64,000 nucleotides of DNA from DATEDA01 sp963820965 (GCA_963820965.1 CAWGCC010000057.1:1-64000), one strand, 5' to 3'; counted from the first letter of the stretch, positions 19,963 to 29,476 are shown. Made by a program: numbers and translations. The notes: a model not told the origin generated them from the sequence alone.

Positions 19963-21936
19963 TCATGGATGCAACACGCGCGCCAGGCTCGTGGCGAGCT
20001 CGCGCGCGAGGAGCGGCTTCTTCAGCACGTCGTTCGCACCGAGCTCGCGCGCCTTCAGCGCCGCGGCGCCGCCGACGAAGCCGCTCATCAGCAGGATCGG
20101 GAATCGACGGGTTGATGCGGCGCACCTCGCGGATGATGGCCGAGCCGGTCAGCCCCGGGCATGCGCTCGTCGGTGAGGATGGCGTCGAAGCGCCCGGGAT
20201 TCGGCGCCGAATTCCTGCAGCGCATTGACGCTCGAGGTGAAGCCGACCGGCGCGGTAGCCCAGGCTCTCGAGCGTCTCCGTGGCGAGGCGCACCAGCGGC
20301 TCCTCGTCGTCGACCACGAGCACGCGCTGGCCTCTCGCCGCGCGGCAGCGGGCGGCTCTCGTCCGCGACTTTGGCCGAGCGCGTCGCCGCTTCGCGGCAA
20401 GTACACCGTGAACGTGGTGCCCTTGCCGAGCTCTCGTGGCGACGTCGATCGCGCCGCCGACGCTCGGTCAACGATGCCGTGCACCAGCGACAGGCCCAGG
20501 CCGGTGCCGACCCCGACCTCCTTGGTGGTGAAGAACGGATCGAACATGCGCTCGAGCAGTCCTCGGGCGGATCCCGGTGCCGGCATCGATGAGCGTCAGC
20601 ACGATGTAGTCGCCCGGCGAGAGCTTGCCGATGAGTCGCCGCCGCGGCGGCCTCGATGCGCAGCCGTCTCGAGCGAGACACGCAGCGCGCCGGCCTGCGG
20701 CATGGCGTGCACGGCGTTCGTCGCGAGGTTCATGACGACCTGGTGCACCTGCGTCGGAGTCGCCGAGCATCGCCGGCGCGCCCCGCGCGCAGGCGCGGCG
20801 CGATGGTCACGTTCTCGCGGCAGGTTGGCGGCAGCTGGTCGAGCGCTTCGCGCACCACTGCCTCGACGTGCACGGGCACGCGCTCGCCGACGCCGCTGCG
20901 GCTGAACGCCAGGATGCGGTCGACCAGCGCGCGGCCGCGCTCGCCCGCGGCCATGATGCTGTCGAGGTCGCGGCGCAGGCGCGTGCCCTCCTTGGCGCTC
21001 GCGCATCGCCATCTCGCCGTAGCCCAGGATCGCGCCGAGGATGTTGTTGAAGTCGTGCGCGATGCCGCCGGCGAGCGTGCCCATCGCCTCGAGGCGCTGC
21101 GCCCGGCGCAGCTCCTCCTCGTTATTGTGCAGTGCCTTCGTTAATTGCTCCTGCTCTGTGACATCTATCCCTGTCCCGACGAACCCCTGGAAAATCCCGA
21201 CGTTGGTCGCTGGCATGCCGACGCAACGTACATGACGAACCGCTCCATCGGGCCGCACAATCCGTTTCGTGAAGTCGAAGCCGCGATTCTCGGCCAGCAT
21301 CTTCTGAATTTCTTGCGCCACGGACTCCCGATCTTCCGCGTGCACCAGCGCCATGTATTCCTGGATGCTCGGCGCCTTGCCGCCCGGCTCGAGGCCGTGG
21401 ATCCGGAACAGCTCGGGAGACCAGTACTCGAAACCCCCAGCGTTGAATGCCCAGCAACCCGTGTGCGTAAGCCGCTGCCCCTCCGCCAGGTAGAACTCGG
21501 CCTGCTTGCGTTCTTCAATATCGTGGTCGACGCCGATCCAATACAGCAGCGTTCCATCATTCGCTCGGAGAGGTTCGGCGCGACTGACGAACCAGCGGTA
21601 TCCTCCTTGAGCGTTTCGTAGTCGAAAACTCACGTCACCCGCAGAGCCCGTCCTGAGACAGGTCAACCAAACTCTGCGCGTCTCGTCGCGATCGTCCGGA
21701 TGTAACAGCGGGATCTTGGAGTCCCACACTGCGCCCGCCTCGGTCCCCGACCGAAGAGGATGATCCTTCGGGAGACCAAGGTAATCCGCGCATCGTTCGT
21801 TTACAAAGGTCAGCGCGCCTGATGGAGCCGCGTACCACGTGTACGCCGGAATCATATTGAGGGTGCTTTTCAACCGCGCCTCGAGCGAGTCCTCCTGCGC
21901 TGCACCCACACTCAAGGGTCCGTGTTCAGGCGTCAA
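19963..21936 (-). CDS. PAS-PAS hybrid histidine kinase with receiver (frameshifted 3' half)
   Basis: A soluble hybrid kinase of about 655 residues. PAS 1 is AYTWYAAPSGALTFVNERCAD to VDHDIEERKQAEFYL, and PAS 2 is AFNAGGFEYWSPELFRIHG to GIDVTEQEQLTKAL. HisKA follows with RRAQRLEAMGTLAGGIAHDF (phospho-His), then HATPase (NLATNAVHAMPQ, FDPFFTTKEVGVGTGLGLSL) and a receiver ending NDVLKKPLLARELATSLARVL. Its HisKA-HATPase-receiver part is a close paralogue of the ten-PAS kinase and of the 56.6 kb protein. There are no membrane segments. Slips are frequent from 20,990 to 20,100. The start at 21936 (MTPEHGPLSVG) is the first Met of the frame. Confidence 0.82.
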
Positions 21937-22151
21937 AGCTGCAGACTCTTAACTGGGCGGCGCGAGGTCCCGCAAGGTCGCGAGGTCTGGGCCGCAAAGC
22001 TGTGATCTTCATGGCGGACACTCGTCGGGCGCGCTGTCAGCGCTGAAGCCTCCGATTCTACGCGCCTAGCGGATCAGGCGGCCGGCGCGGCTCTACCTCC
22101 CTCGCGACGTTCCGGGGTGAAGTCGGCGCCGACCGCTTCGAGCGCGCGCCA

Positions 22152-23105
22152 TCAACGGTCGGCCAGGTCGCCCAGCAACCGGCCCAGGGACATTTCCGCG
22201 TCTCGAGTCTGGAAGCCGCGCTTGAGCGCGGCTTGGATGCGCTTTTGGGCCTCGGGGTTGCGCACACCCTCGCTGAAGAGATCGGAATCGCGACGGAAGT
22301 CCTCGACCGGCGCGAGCGCGATCGCATTGACCCGCTCCTTGACCACGACCTGGCCGACGGCCGGAAACCCGGCGATCCGATGCGCGAGCGATCTGACGAA
22401 ATCGCCGAGCGCCTTGGCGGGCAACGCTCGATTGATCCAGCCGTACCGTTCAGCCAGCTCCGCGTCGTAATCGTCCGCGCTCAACATGACCTCGAGCGCC
22501 CGGGCTCGGCCCATGAGGCGCGTGAGGTGTTGGACACCGCCCCCGCCGGGGATCACACCGAACCCCGGCTCCGGCTGACCGAAAATCGCCGACTCGCGCG
22601 CAGCAAAACGCATGTCGCACGCCAGCACGAATTCGCTGCCGGCGCCGCGTACGCGGCCCTCGATCTGCGCGATGGTGACGAGGCGGCTGGCGCTGAGATG
22701 GCGAAACAGGAGGGCGATCGATGCTTCACCGGTCAGCTTCGCCGCCTCTTCCCGGTACTCTGTGATCCGCGTCACGTCGACGTGTGAAATGAAGTAGTCA
22801 GGGTCGGCGCTCTTGAACACGAGCACCTTGAAGGCGTCGTCGGCTTCGGCTTGCTGGATGAGGGAGACCAGATCGCGGACCAGTTCTGGGCCCAACAGAT
22901 TCATGGGCGGGGCCGCAATGTCCGCGAACAGCACACCGCCTTCCACGCGCACGGTGAGCGTCTCAAAAGCCATCTCCCTTGGTGTGCTCTTCGTTTCGTT
23001 GGTGAGGCTCTGCCCATCACTGCCCGCCGGGGTGAGCAGGCACAGGGCTACGGCGGCCGCGGCCAAGGTTGCGCGAAGGCCTGTCATCCGTGCTGGTCCG
23101 GTCAT
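22152..23105 (-). CDS. enoyl-CoA hydratase/isomerase-family protein with N-terminal signal-like leader
   Basis: An intact 317-residue crotonase-fold protein. Residues 1-32 form an export-like leader (LRATLAAAAVALCLLTPAG). The crotonase domain then starts MAFETLTVRVEGGVLFADIA, where the paralogue at 30450 begins its own protein. Oxyanion-hole regions are ASRLVTIAQIEGRVRGAGSE and FGVIPGGGGVQHLTRLMGRA. AAGGAGACCACC lies just before the ATG at 23105, whereas the internal Met at the domain start has no properly spaced site, so the long form is likely made. Crotonases are normally cytosolic and CoA-dependent, so a leader is unexpected. It lies downstream of the cupin (23173-23574) on the same strand. 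Confidence 0.82.
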   Translation of the reverse strand: MTGPARMTGLRATLAAAAVALCLLTPAGSDGQSLTNETKSTPREMAFETLTVRVEGGVLFADIAAPPMNLLGPELVRDLVSLIQQAEADDAFKVLVFKSADPDYFISHVDVTRITEYREEAAKLTGEASIALLFRHLSASRLVTIAQIEGRVRGAGSEFVLACDMRFAARESAIFGQPEPGFGVIPGGGGVQHLTRLMGRARALEVMLSADDYDAELAERYGWINRALPAKALGDFVRSLAHRIAGFPAVGQVVVKERVNAIALAPVEDFRRDSDLFSEGVRNPEAQKRIQAALKRGFQTRDAEMSLGRLLGDLADR

Positions 23106-23172
23106 GGTGGTCTCCTTTCCCCAAAGGATCGCTTGGTCACGAACATCGATTCAGCCGAACGCCGCCAAGCGC

Positions 23173-23574
23173 TCACTCGACCACCGTGAGGAGCGGCTTG
23201 CCTTTTTCGACGATGTACGTCGCGAGCTCCGCGCCGCGGCCGGTGCCGACGTTCCTCGCCGAGTGGATCGTTCCGGCCGGGATGAACAGGACGTCGCCGG
23301 CCTTGAGGGTCACCGGCGGCTTGCCCTCCACCGTGTATTCCCACGTGCCTTCGAGGACATAGATGATCTCTTCGCCCGGATGCGAGTGCCTGGGGGCCGT
23401 CGTTCCCGGCTCGAGCTCGACGATCATCTGGATGACCTCGCGTCCGGGGACGCTCAGGTCGTGCCGCTGGAGATCGATGCGCCGGGCTCCCACTTGCTGC
23501 GCCTGCGCCACGTGGAGCGCCAGGCCGGTTGCGGCGATCAGCGCCGCGATTGCGATGATTCGAGTCGTTTTCAT
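23173..23574 (-). CDS. secreted cupin-domain protein, copy 1
   Basis: 133 residues: signal peptide MKTTRIIAIAALIAATGLAL ending near AQAQQ, then one cupin barrel. Metal-binding motif 1 is TTAPRHSHPGEEIIYVLEG (His, His, Glu) and motif 2 is GDVLFIPAGTIHSARNVG (the final His). Such small periplasmic cupins bind a metal; their substrate is not known. It follows the epoxide hydrolase by about 24 bases and precedes the crotonase. Related copies: fused at 30954-31394, frameshifted at 41296-41699, truncated at 28686-28895. Confidence 0.82.
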   Translation of the reverse strand: MKTTRIIAIAALIAATGLALHVAQAQQVGARRIDLQRHDLSVPGREVIQMIVELEPGTTAPRHSHPGEEIIYVLEGTWEYTVEGKPPVTLKAGDVLFIPAGTIHSARNVGTGRGAELATYIVEKGKPLLTVVE

Positions 23575-23597
23575 GTGAATGTCCTTCATCTTCAAGA

Positions 23598-24871
23598 TCA
23601 GCGAAGCGATTGGAACGCGGCACGGAGCTCGGCCGCGAAGAGTTCGGGCTGCTCCCACGCCGCGAAGTGTCCGCCCCTGTCGACCTCGTGGAAGTAGATC
23701 AGGTTGGGATAGGCGCGCCGCGCCCAGGTCTCCGGGGCTCGGTAGACCTCGTCCGGGAATACCGTGATGGCCACCGGGAGCGAGATCTCGGCGCTCTTCT
23801 GCGTCGGCCGCGCTGGTGGGGCCGCGTCCGGCGTTCTCCCAGTAGATGCGCGCTGCCGAGGCGCCGGTGTTCGTCAGCCAGTACAGCGTGATGTTGTCCA
23901 GCACGTCGTCTTTCGTCGGCGACTGCTCGGGATCGGCGCCGTACGTCCATTTCGCGAAGCCCGGATGTCCGAGCAGCCACGCCGCGAGGCCGGCCGGGGA
24001 GTCCGTCACGCCGTAGCCGATGTTTTGCGGCCGTGCGGTCATCATCGCGACGTAGGCCCTGTTCCCCATCTTGGCGGACGCGCATGAGCGACTCGAACTC
24101 CGCGCGTTCCTTCTCGGAGAGTCCCGCCGGCGCGGGCCCGCCGACGGCGAGCACCGCGGCCACTTCGGGCGGTACCGTCGCCGGCAGGTTGACGTGGATG
24201 CCGAGCAATCCCTTGGGCGCCTGCCGCGCCATCGAGTTGGAGACGGGGGAGCCCCAGTCGCCGCCCTGGGCGACGTAGCGCGTGTACCCGAGGCGCTTCA
24301 TCAGCTCCGCCCAGGCTTGCGCGATGCGGTCGGGGCCCCAGCCGGTGCCGGTCGGTCTTGCCGGAGAAGCCGTAGCCCGGCATGGACGGGATGACGACGT
24401 CGAAAGCGTCTTCGGCGCGGCCGCCGTGCGCGGTCGGATCCGTGAGCGGACCGATGATCTTGAGCTGCTCGATGACCGATCCGGGCCAGCCGTGCGTGAC
24501 GATCAGCGGCAGCGCATTCGTGTGACGCGAACGGACGTGGATGAAGTGGATGTCCACGCCGTCGATGTTGGTGATGAATTGCGGCAAGCGCGTTCAGCTT
24601 CGCTTCCGCCTTGCGCCAGTCGTAGCCGCTGCCCCAGTACCGGACGAGCTCCTGCAGCTCGGCGAGCGGCACGCCCTGCGACTGGTCATCGACGTTTCCT
24701 TGTCGGGCCAGCGCGTGGCGGCGATGCGCCGGCGAAGGTCATCGAGCGCCGCTTGCGGCACCTGGGCTTTGAAGGGCCGGATCGAGCGATCTTCGGCCGC
24801 TGGGCGTAGCCCACGGCGGAAAGGATGCAAAGCCCGAATGCCAGCGCAGCCGCCAGTTTGTGGAGCTTCAT
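23598..24871 (-). CDS. epoxide hydrolase (EPHX1-like), exported, frameshifted
   Basis: An alpha/beta hydrolase of about 420 residues with an N-terminal EHN domain. A leader MKLHKLAAALAFGLCILSAV suggests export. EHN features follow: IRPFKAQVPQAALDDLRRRI, ATRWPDK and GSGYDWRKAEAKLNALPQF. The hydrolase core shows THGWPGSVIE (oxyanion HGWP), YGFSGKT, GYTRYVAQGGDWGS (nucleophile Asp in GGDWG), ITLYWLTNT, RIYWEN and the end EVDRGGHFAAWEQPELF with the catalytic His. About five slips break it. It starts inside the end of the DUF6130 gene (4-base overlap). A piece of its C-terminus recurs in the fusion gene at 42713. Confidence 0.8.
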
Positions 24872-25295
24872 GGACGAACCTCCTTGCCCGGCGAGTAGAA
24901 CGTCACCGTTTGCCCGGTGAAGACGTTGCCTTCGGGGTCCACCACCTCGATCAGCACCTTGTGCTGGCCGCGCGGCATGCCCACCAGGATGATGGTGTTG
25001 CTCTGACCGTAATCCGCCCAGACCAGGGCAGGTCGTCGACGGTGATGTGCAGATGGCCGACGCGCGGAGACACGTTGCGTGCGGCCGCCCCGCCCACGGG
25101 CAGGATGCGCAAGTTCTCCACCCGGTACGGGATGAACACGACGCCCCGGGCCAGCGGACCGGGAAGCGGCGGCTCCACGATCAGCCTGGGCGCGGGCTCG
25201 TTGTCGATGGGGACGACCGTGCTCTGGGCGAAAGCACCGGTGGCGAGCACGGTGCAAGCCGCGACTGCGGCAAGCGTCTTGATGAGCAGGTTCAT
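24868..25295 (-). CDS. DUF6130-family secreted protein (frameshifted)
   Basis: About 140 residues: signal peptide MNLLIKTLAAVAACTVLATG ending at AFAQ, then the DUF6130 pattern GVVFIPYRVENLRILPVGG, VSPRVGHLHITVDDLPW, IILVGMPRGQHKVLIEVVDP and GNVFTGQTVTF. The function of the family is unknown. The ATG at 25295 is preceded by GGAGAGAATGC. One slip lies near 25,025. It is the first gene of the DUF6130-epoxide hydrolase-cupin-crotonase run, with the shared promoter element 39 bases upstream. Its leader is reused in the fused cupin at 31394. Confidence 0.75.
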
Positions 25296-25333
25296 TGCAT
25301 TCTCTCCTTTGGAGATTCGGCTACACGGAACGC

Positions 25334-25376
25334 CCCATCTCACCAGACGCATATCTCCGATCGAGTGAACGATGGG
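25334..25376. promoter_or_regulatory. shared promoter element, copy before DUF6130
   Basis: CCCCATCTCACCAGAC, identical over 16 bases to the msrB copy, then TCGAGTGAACGATGG, a looser match to the TCGATT-GACGA core. It lies 39-81 bases upstream of the DUF6130 start. Confidence 0.4.
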
Positions 25377-25421
25377 GTCACTTTTGCTGCATTTGTCGCG
25401 TGCCGCGGGGGGATAGTTAGG

Positions 25422-25460
25422 CGGCGGATGACGCGCACGTCAGGCGCGCCATCCACCGTA
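25422..25460. repeat. repeated hairpin, copy 2
   Basis: Same block of about 39 bases as 19566-19604 (GGCGGATGACGCGC...CGTCAGGCGCGCCATCCACC). It lies just after the stop of the hydrolase stub at 25472, which supports a terminator-like or REP-like role. Confidence 0.45.
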
Positions 25461-25471
25461 CGACCTTTGAA

Positions 25472-25618
25472 CTACCCTTGAACCAGCGCAGCAACTTGAA
25501 GCCCGGGGCGTTCCTGCGGGAGGTTGTGCCCGATGTCGGGAACTGCGCCGAAGCTCGAGCTCCCGCTAACGTGCTCTTCAACTTCGGCGAGGCCGGCCGG
25601 CCATTCAGTGCACGCATA
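25472..25618 (-). pseudogene. C-terminal stub of an alpha/beta hydrolase
   Basis: One minus-strand frame reads AGLAEVEEHVSGSSSFGAV, then DIGHNLPQERPGLQVAALVQ and stop. GHNxPQE is the usual catalytic-His block of small alpha/beta hydrolases (FPDxGHxPxxE). Upstream sequence does not continue as a hydrolase. It is a relic of a deleted gene, ending next to the repeated hairpin. Confidence 0.45.
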
Positions 25619-25700
25619 GGTGTCGCACGAACAGCAGATCGAAGGCGTGCCGCTGTCTCGGCTCTCAGTGGTTCAAAGTGCAGGTCGCGACGGCTTCCCG

Positions 25701-26176
25701 CTAGCTGTTTTCGCCATCAGGGTCATGGCGGCGCTGCCGCCAGTTGGTGTGGCGTAGTTCGCCGGCAAGAGCCTGGACTGCGGACTCTCCAAAGCGACGC
25801 GCCCAAGAGCTGAGCCAGTCTTCGTTGTCCACGAAGAACATCCAGTCGCTGATGACCCCGTGCCTCATTAGCAAGAACGGCACGGGTGCCTTGAATGGTT
25901 GAAAGTTCGGGTTGCGAATCGCAGAACCCTCGTTCCTTGCGTGGAAGTCCCCATCACGACTCCATCTTCCACGTAAGACAGTCTCTTAAGATGCTGAATC
26001 TGGACGCCGTCCATGTATTCTTTTGCGCGATCCGCCGACAGATCGGCGAATACAACGACGATCGCTTTGTAGCTCGTGTCGTCGCCTTCAAGGGGTTGAG
26101 CCCGCAGGAGCAGTTTCTTGTAGCCGTCAATGAGCTGGACGAGATCGCATGGCGTCCACGACTCACCCCGCTTCAC
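25701..26176 (-). CDS. conserved protein of unknown function, copy 1 (frameshifted)
   Basis: I do not recognise the family. A GTG at 26176 overlaps the stop of the P460 gene, giving a coupled pair. The N-terminal part reads DLVQLIDGYKKLLLRA and IVVVFADLSADRAKEYMDGV. After a slip near 25,930 the C-terminal part reads DFHARNEGSAIRNPNFQPF, then APVPFLLMRHGVISDWMFF and NEDWLSSWARRFGES. That second half is nearly the same as the end of the protein at 41719-42111, which also follows a P460 gene, while the first halves differ. No signal peptide or membrane helix. Its fixed place after P460 suggests a linked role. Confidence 0.6.
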
Positions 26177-26730
26177 CGCTTCGCGTACTCGGTGAAAACG
26201 TAGTCCTTCCCCTTCACGATCGTGTGGCATGCGAGCCCACACTTGGCGTCGTTTCCCTGCGGTGGCTGGTGAGCCAGGGTGCCGGGCCTGTACGTCTTGG
26301 ACTCGACGTCATACACGAACACGGCGTATCCCCATCCGCCGCTGTTCGCGAACCTCTTGCTGTCCTTGACCATGAAGTCGAGGTCATACACGGGCCCCGG
26401 CACGCTTATGTCATAGGGGGCCCTGGTGCTCTTTGTCGGTCTCCACTCGATCTTTGCCATCCTGGAGCCATCGGGGAAGGGCTTGCCGTTGTCGGGAACG
26501 CCGGCCCGATAGGCGTCCATCGCCACGGCATTGCCGACCACCACCTTGATCAGGTCTTCGGTGTGGTGAACGGTGACAACCGCCCAGTCTTCGTATCCCC
26601 GGAACTCAGAGAACGCGAGCCCACCCGGCACTCTCAAGCTGTACTTATCGTGCGCGGAAACGGCCGCGCCACCCAAGACCGCGAGCACCGCCGCGGCAGT
26701 GATAATCGTCACCATGGTTTTGCTCTTCAT
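26173..26730 (-). CDS. secreted cytochrome P460-like haem protein, copy 1
   Basis: An intact 185-residue protein: signal peptide (MVTIITAAAVLAVLGGAAVS ending at AHD), then the P460-type domain with GLAFSEFRGYEDWAVV, NGKPFPDGSRMAKIEW, DSKRFANSGGWGYAVFVYD and a C-terminal haem motif. The haem site is KCGLACHTIV, three residues between the cysteines (CxxxCH) instead of the usual two. Cytochromes P460 oxidise hydroxylamine or related N-oxides; related periplasmic proteins have unknown roles. ATG 26730 has AAAGGAG at good spacing. The downstream unknown gene overlaps its stop. Paralogues: 28925-29476 and 42120-42680. Confidence 0.82.
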   Translation of the reverse strand: MKSKTMVTIITAAAVLAVLGGAAVSAHDKYSLRVPGGLAFSEFRGYEDWAVVTVHHTEDLIKVVVGNAVAMDAYRAGVPDNGKPFPDGSRMAKIEWRPTKSTRAPYDISVPGPVYDLDFMVKDSKRFANSGGWGYAVFVYDVESKTYRPGTLAHQPPQGNDAKCGLACHTIVKGKDYVFTEYAKR

Positions 26731-27034
26731 CGCCACATCTCCTTTTTCTGAACGCTTGGTCGGTGTTCGAGATGCGCAATCTAGGAGGTTCCGCGGCTGT
26801 GCACTAGACGGCAAAATGTGGAATCACTGTGCAGGGCGTGCGGACAATGTGGCTGTTTCTGCCGCCGCAGTGCAAGCCGCCGGACCGGAGCCCCCTACCG
26901 CGCGAGCGGTTTAGTCCATCGACCCTGAGGCGACAGTCAGTATCGCGGAAAGCAGACCTTCAACGCTGCGCTAAGCGGGCGCCGGCCGCAGCGCCGACCA
27001 TCGACACGGTGCTTGCAAGTCGCCCCACCATCTT
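26731..27034. other. intergenic region, no gene seen
   Basis: About 300 bases upstream of the P460 gene and beyond the SDR stub. I see no coding signal with the local codon bias, and no repeat or dyad. It presumably holds the P460 promoter. Confidence 0.3.
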
Positions 27035-27170
27035 TCATCTCGACTGAGCCAGCGCCACCGCGTCGGCACCCGCAGGAAATCGAAGCTGCGCCGATGTGTC
27101 GTTCGCGGCACGCCACACCGCCTCGGCCACGTCGGACTCGTTCGTCACCGCAGCCGGCTGCGTGAACGAC
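27035..27170 (-). pseudogene. C-terminal stub of an SDR oxidoreductase
   Basis: On the minus strand, TQPAAVTNESDVAEAVWRAA then SAQLRFPAGADAVALAQSR and stop matches the tail of atypical SDRs (AEVIWxAATDGxxQLRYxAGxDA). Sequence upstream of about 27,170 belongs instead to a plus-strand AraC tail. Only about 45 codons remain. Confidence 0.5.
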
Positions 27171-27300
27171 GCGAAGCCGCCACGACTTGCGGCTCGCCGA
27201 GGTCGCCGAACGCGTTGGCTACGGCTCAGCAAGCACCTTCAGCACCGCGTTCAGCCGCTACGTGGGCCAGCCTCCGAGTCGCTATGCACGCGCGAGCTAG
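27171..27300 (+). pseudogene. C-terminal stub of an AraC-family regulator
   Basis: On the plus strand, RLAEVAERVGYGSASTFSTA then FSRYVGQPPSRYARAS and stop is the second helix-turn-helix of an AraC/XylS DNA-binding domain. The first HTH and the whole sensor part are absent. It abuts the SDR stub head to head, so a deletion removed the 5' parts of two divergent genes. Confidence 0.6.
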
Positions 27301-27478
27301 CCAGACCTTCTTCGCAAGGGGACGCGTATTGCCGCGGCGACCGCCACTGCGAGACGACGAAACACCTTCTCCGGAAACGCCTAACGCATTTTATCGAGAT
27401 ACAAGGGACCGGAAGACGGATTTCGAGTTGACAAGGCTCGATGTGGGAGCGTCAACCCCTTGAATGAGCAGGCTGAGG

Positions 27479-27690
27479 CTACTGTCCAGCCTTCGAACGC
27501 GCGGTTTCACTCGCCACCTGGGTTCGCGCCGACACGGTGAGTGCCTTCGCCATCGCCGCCGCGACGGGCGCGAGTCGCGTTTGCGCGCGAGTGAACATTC
27601 CCAACATCAGCGGCGGGATTTGCTCCGTGGTCGGGATCTCCTGGAGAAACTCTCGGCCAAAGGAGTCCCACCGATCGATATGGACCCGCG
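27479..27690 (-). pseudogene. unrecognised C-terminal coding stub
   Basis: One minus-strand frame has the local codon bias and reads like protein: WDSFGREFLQEIPTTEQIPP, MLGMFTRAQTRLAPVAAAMA, KALTVSARTQVASETARS, then stop at 27479. I do not recognise the family and see no start, so it may be another truncated gene. It lies between the AraC stub and the end of the LysR gene. Confidence 0.25.
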
Positions 27691-27715
27691 TCGCCGTCGG
27701 TTTTATCGAAGGCCA

Positions 27716-28686
27716 TCAATTTGCCTGACCCGCGGGGACGGATACCCATTCCGGTCCGCTGATCACTTGCGCTTTGCCGCTGCAGTCCGCGTTCTCGTGC
27801 AGTAACCCGTGGAGCTCCAATGCCGTTTGGATGAATCCCTCCACTTTCGGCACCGCGTATCGGCGACCGGCGTGGACGAAGTAGTACGTCCACAGCTGCT
27901 GCTGCTTCGGCCGCCATTGCGACAGGACGCGCACGAGCTTCCCGGCTTCCACCGCATCCTCGATCAGAAAGTCCGGCAACCATGCGATACCCTCTCCCAG
28001 CACGATCAGCGCCATGATCGACTTCCAAGTCATCGACGTAAACACGTCCGTTCATCTGAAGCTCGAAGTCCGACTTCCCGTTCGTGAGTGTTACCGACCT
28101 TCAGAACGGGATGCGCCACGAACGCGGCATTCACCAGGTCGCGCGGATGGGTGGGCTTGCCGAAGCCCCTTCATGTACTTCGGCGACGCCCACAGGTTCG
28201 AGCGTGTCTCGACGAAGCGTCGAGCGATGAGCGACGAGTCCTTCAGTGCTCCAGCCCAGCGAATGGCAAGGTCGACCCCCTCTTCCACCAGTCCACGATC
28301 CGGTTCGTGATGATGAGCTCGACCGACACATCCGGATACTTCGCCGTATAGACCCGCACGATGCGCGGCAGGAGAGCACGTCCCAGATCCACCGGAGCCG
28401 TGACCTTGAGGACACCGTGCGGCTTCCCCTTCGCCGACTGCAGCGCAGCTTCGCCCAACTCGACTTCGCGAGTCGCGATCGCACAATGATGGAAATACCT
28501 CTCGCCCGCTTCGGTCATGCGCAGCTTGCGGGTCGTGCGCTGGATCAGACGGACACCGAGGCGCTTTTCCAGCGCCGCAACCTTGGCGCTGACCGTCGTC
28601 TTGGGCATGCCCAAGCGTCTCGCAGCAGCCGAGAAGCTGCCGGCCTCCACGACCTTCACGAACGCGGCAATCGCATCCAGGGCCAT
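27716..28686 (-). CDS. LysR-family transcriptional regulator (frameshifted)
   Basis: About 320 residues. The N-terminal winged HTH is complete: ALDAIAAFVKVVEAGSFSAA, ARRLGMPKTTVSAKVAALEK, LGVRLIQRTTRKLRMTEAG. The effector-binding domain follows with HGVLKVTAPVDLGRALLPRI, DVSVELIITNRIVDLVEEGV, DLAIR, then after slips near 28,100 and 28,030 SIMALIVLGEGIAWLPDFLI and the family-typical end. The first Met at 28686 is immediately next to the truncated cupin. Target genes are unknown; LysR regulators often control a divergent neighbour, but here the upstream side is rearranged. Confidence 0.82.
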
Positions 28687-28895
28687 TACGCTGCACAGAG
28701 CATCAGGCGGCGGCGGTGGTCGATCATTCGCCTTGTATCAGAAGCGGCTTGCTTGTTTTCCACGATATACGTCGCGAGCTCCGCTCCGCGGCCGGTGGCG
28801 ACGCTCCTCGCCGCGTGGACCCTCTCGGCCGGGATGAACGGGACGTCGCCGGCCTTGGCGGCAGCTCCGCGTGGAACCCTCACGTACTGGCGAAA
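28686..28895 (-). pseudogene. C-terminal stub of a cupin gene, copy 4
   Basis: Reads KAGDVPFIPAERVHAARSVA then GRGAELATYIVE, matching motif 2 to the end of the secreted cupins, with PAGTIHSARN degraded to PAERVHAARS. The signal peptide and metal motif 1 are missing, and the tail after IVENKQA is unrelated. The loss begins about 20 bases from the dyad at 28901. Confidence 0.6.
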
Positions 28896-28900
28896 CGGGA

Positions 28901-28912
28901 TGTCGGTTGACA
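28901..28912. promoter_or_regulatory. dyad TGTC-GGTT-GACA
   Basis: Perfect 4-4-4 inverted repeat between the P460 stop and the truncated cupin. It marks the edge of the cupin remnant, as the copy at 16838 marks the edge of the aldolase. Confidence 0.35.
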
Positions 28913-28924
28913 CAAGCCCGCCGC

Positions 28925-29476
28925 TCACCGCGTCTGGTACGGATGGAAGATGTAGTCCTTGCTCTTCACCGCCACATGGCATGTGTGCCCGCAGTCGGCT
29001 TTGGCCTCGTCGGCCGTCATCTTGCCGGTGGCGACGTCATGGTTGAAGAGCGCGTATCCCCAGCCGCCGGTCTGCGGAAACCGCTTGCTGTCCTTCTCGA
29101 TGAGGAAAGCCTGCGTGGGGGCGTCCGGCACATCCACGACGAAGGGGGCCTCGGTGCTCTTCTTGAAGCGCCACTGGAGCTTCGCGATCTTGGAGCCTTC
29201 CGGGAAAGGCTGGCCGTTGCCGGGCACGCCGGCCTTGTAGGCCTTGATCATCGCCGGGTTGGCGACGATGATCTTGAGCACTTCATCGGTGCGGGCGGAG
29301 GAGACCACCGCCCAGTCCTCGTAGCCCCTGAAGTCGGAGAATGCGATTCCGCTCGGCGATTTCAGCGAGTACTTGTCGAACTTGTCCTGGGCGTAAACGG
29401 CGGCGCCCAAGGCGGCGAGCACTGCCGTCGCCGTTGCGATCCTCAAGATGCCCCGGTTCGGATGCAATGCAGGCAT
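28925..29476 (-). CDS. secreted cytochrome P460-like haem protein, copy 2
   Basis: An intact 183-residue protein. An export leader is visible (LRIATATAVLAALGAAVYAQ), then GIAFSDFRGYEDWAVVSSAR, NGQPFPEGSKIAKLQW, DSKRFPQTGGWGYALFNHD and the haem site DCGHTCHVAV, again CxxxCH. It is the most divergent of the three P460 paralogues. The initiation Met at 29476 lies in the tail of a hydrolase stub, so the true start could be slightly downstream of it. It lies downstream of the ECH gene on the same strand. Confidence 0.8.
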   Translation of the reverse strand: MPALHPNRGILRIATATAVLAALGAAVYAQDKFDKYSLKSPSGIAFSDFRGYEDWAVVSSARTDEVLKIIVANPAMIKAYKAGVPGNGQPFPEGSKIAKLQWRFKKSTEAPFVVDVPDAPTQAFLIEKDSKRFPQTGGWGYALFNHDVATGKMTADEAKADCGHTCHVAVKSKDYIFHPYQTR

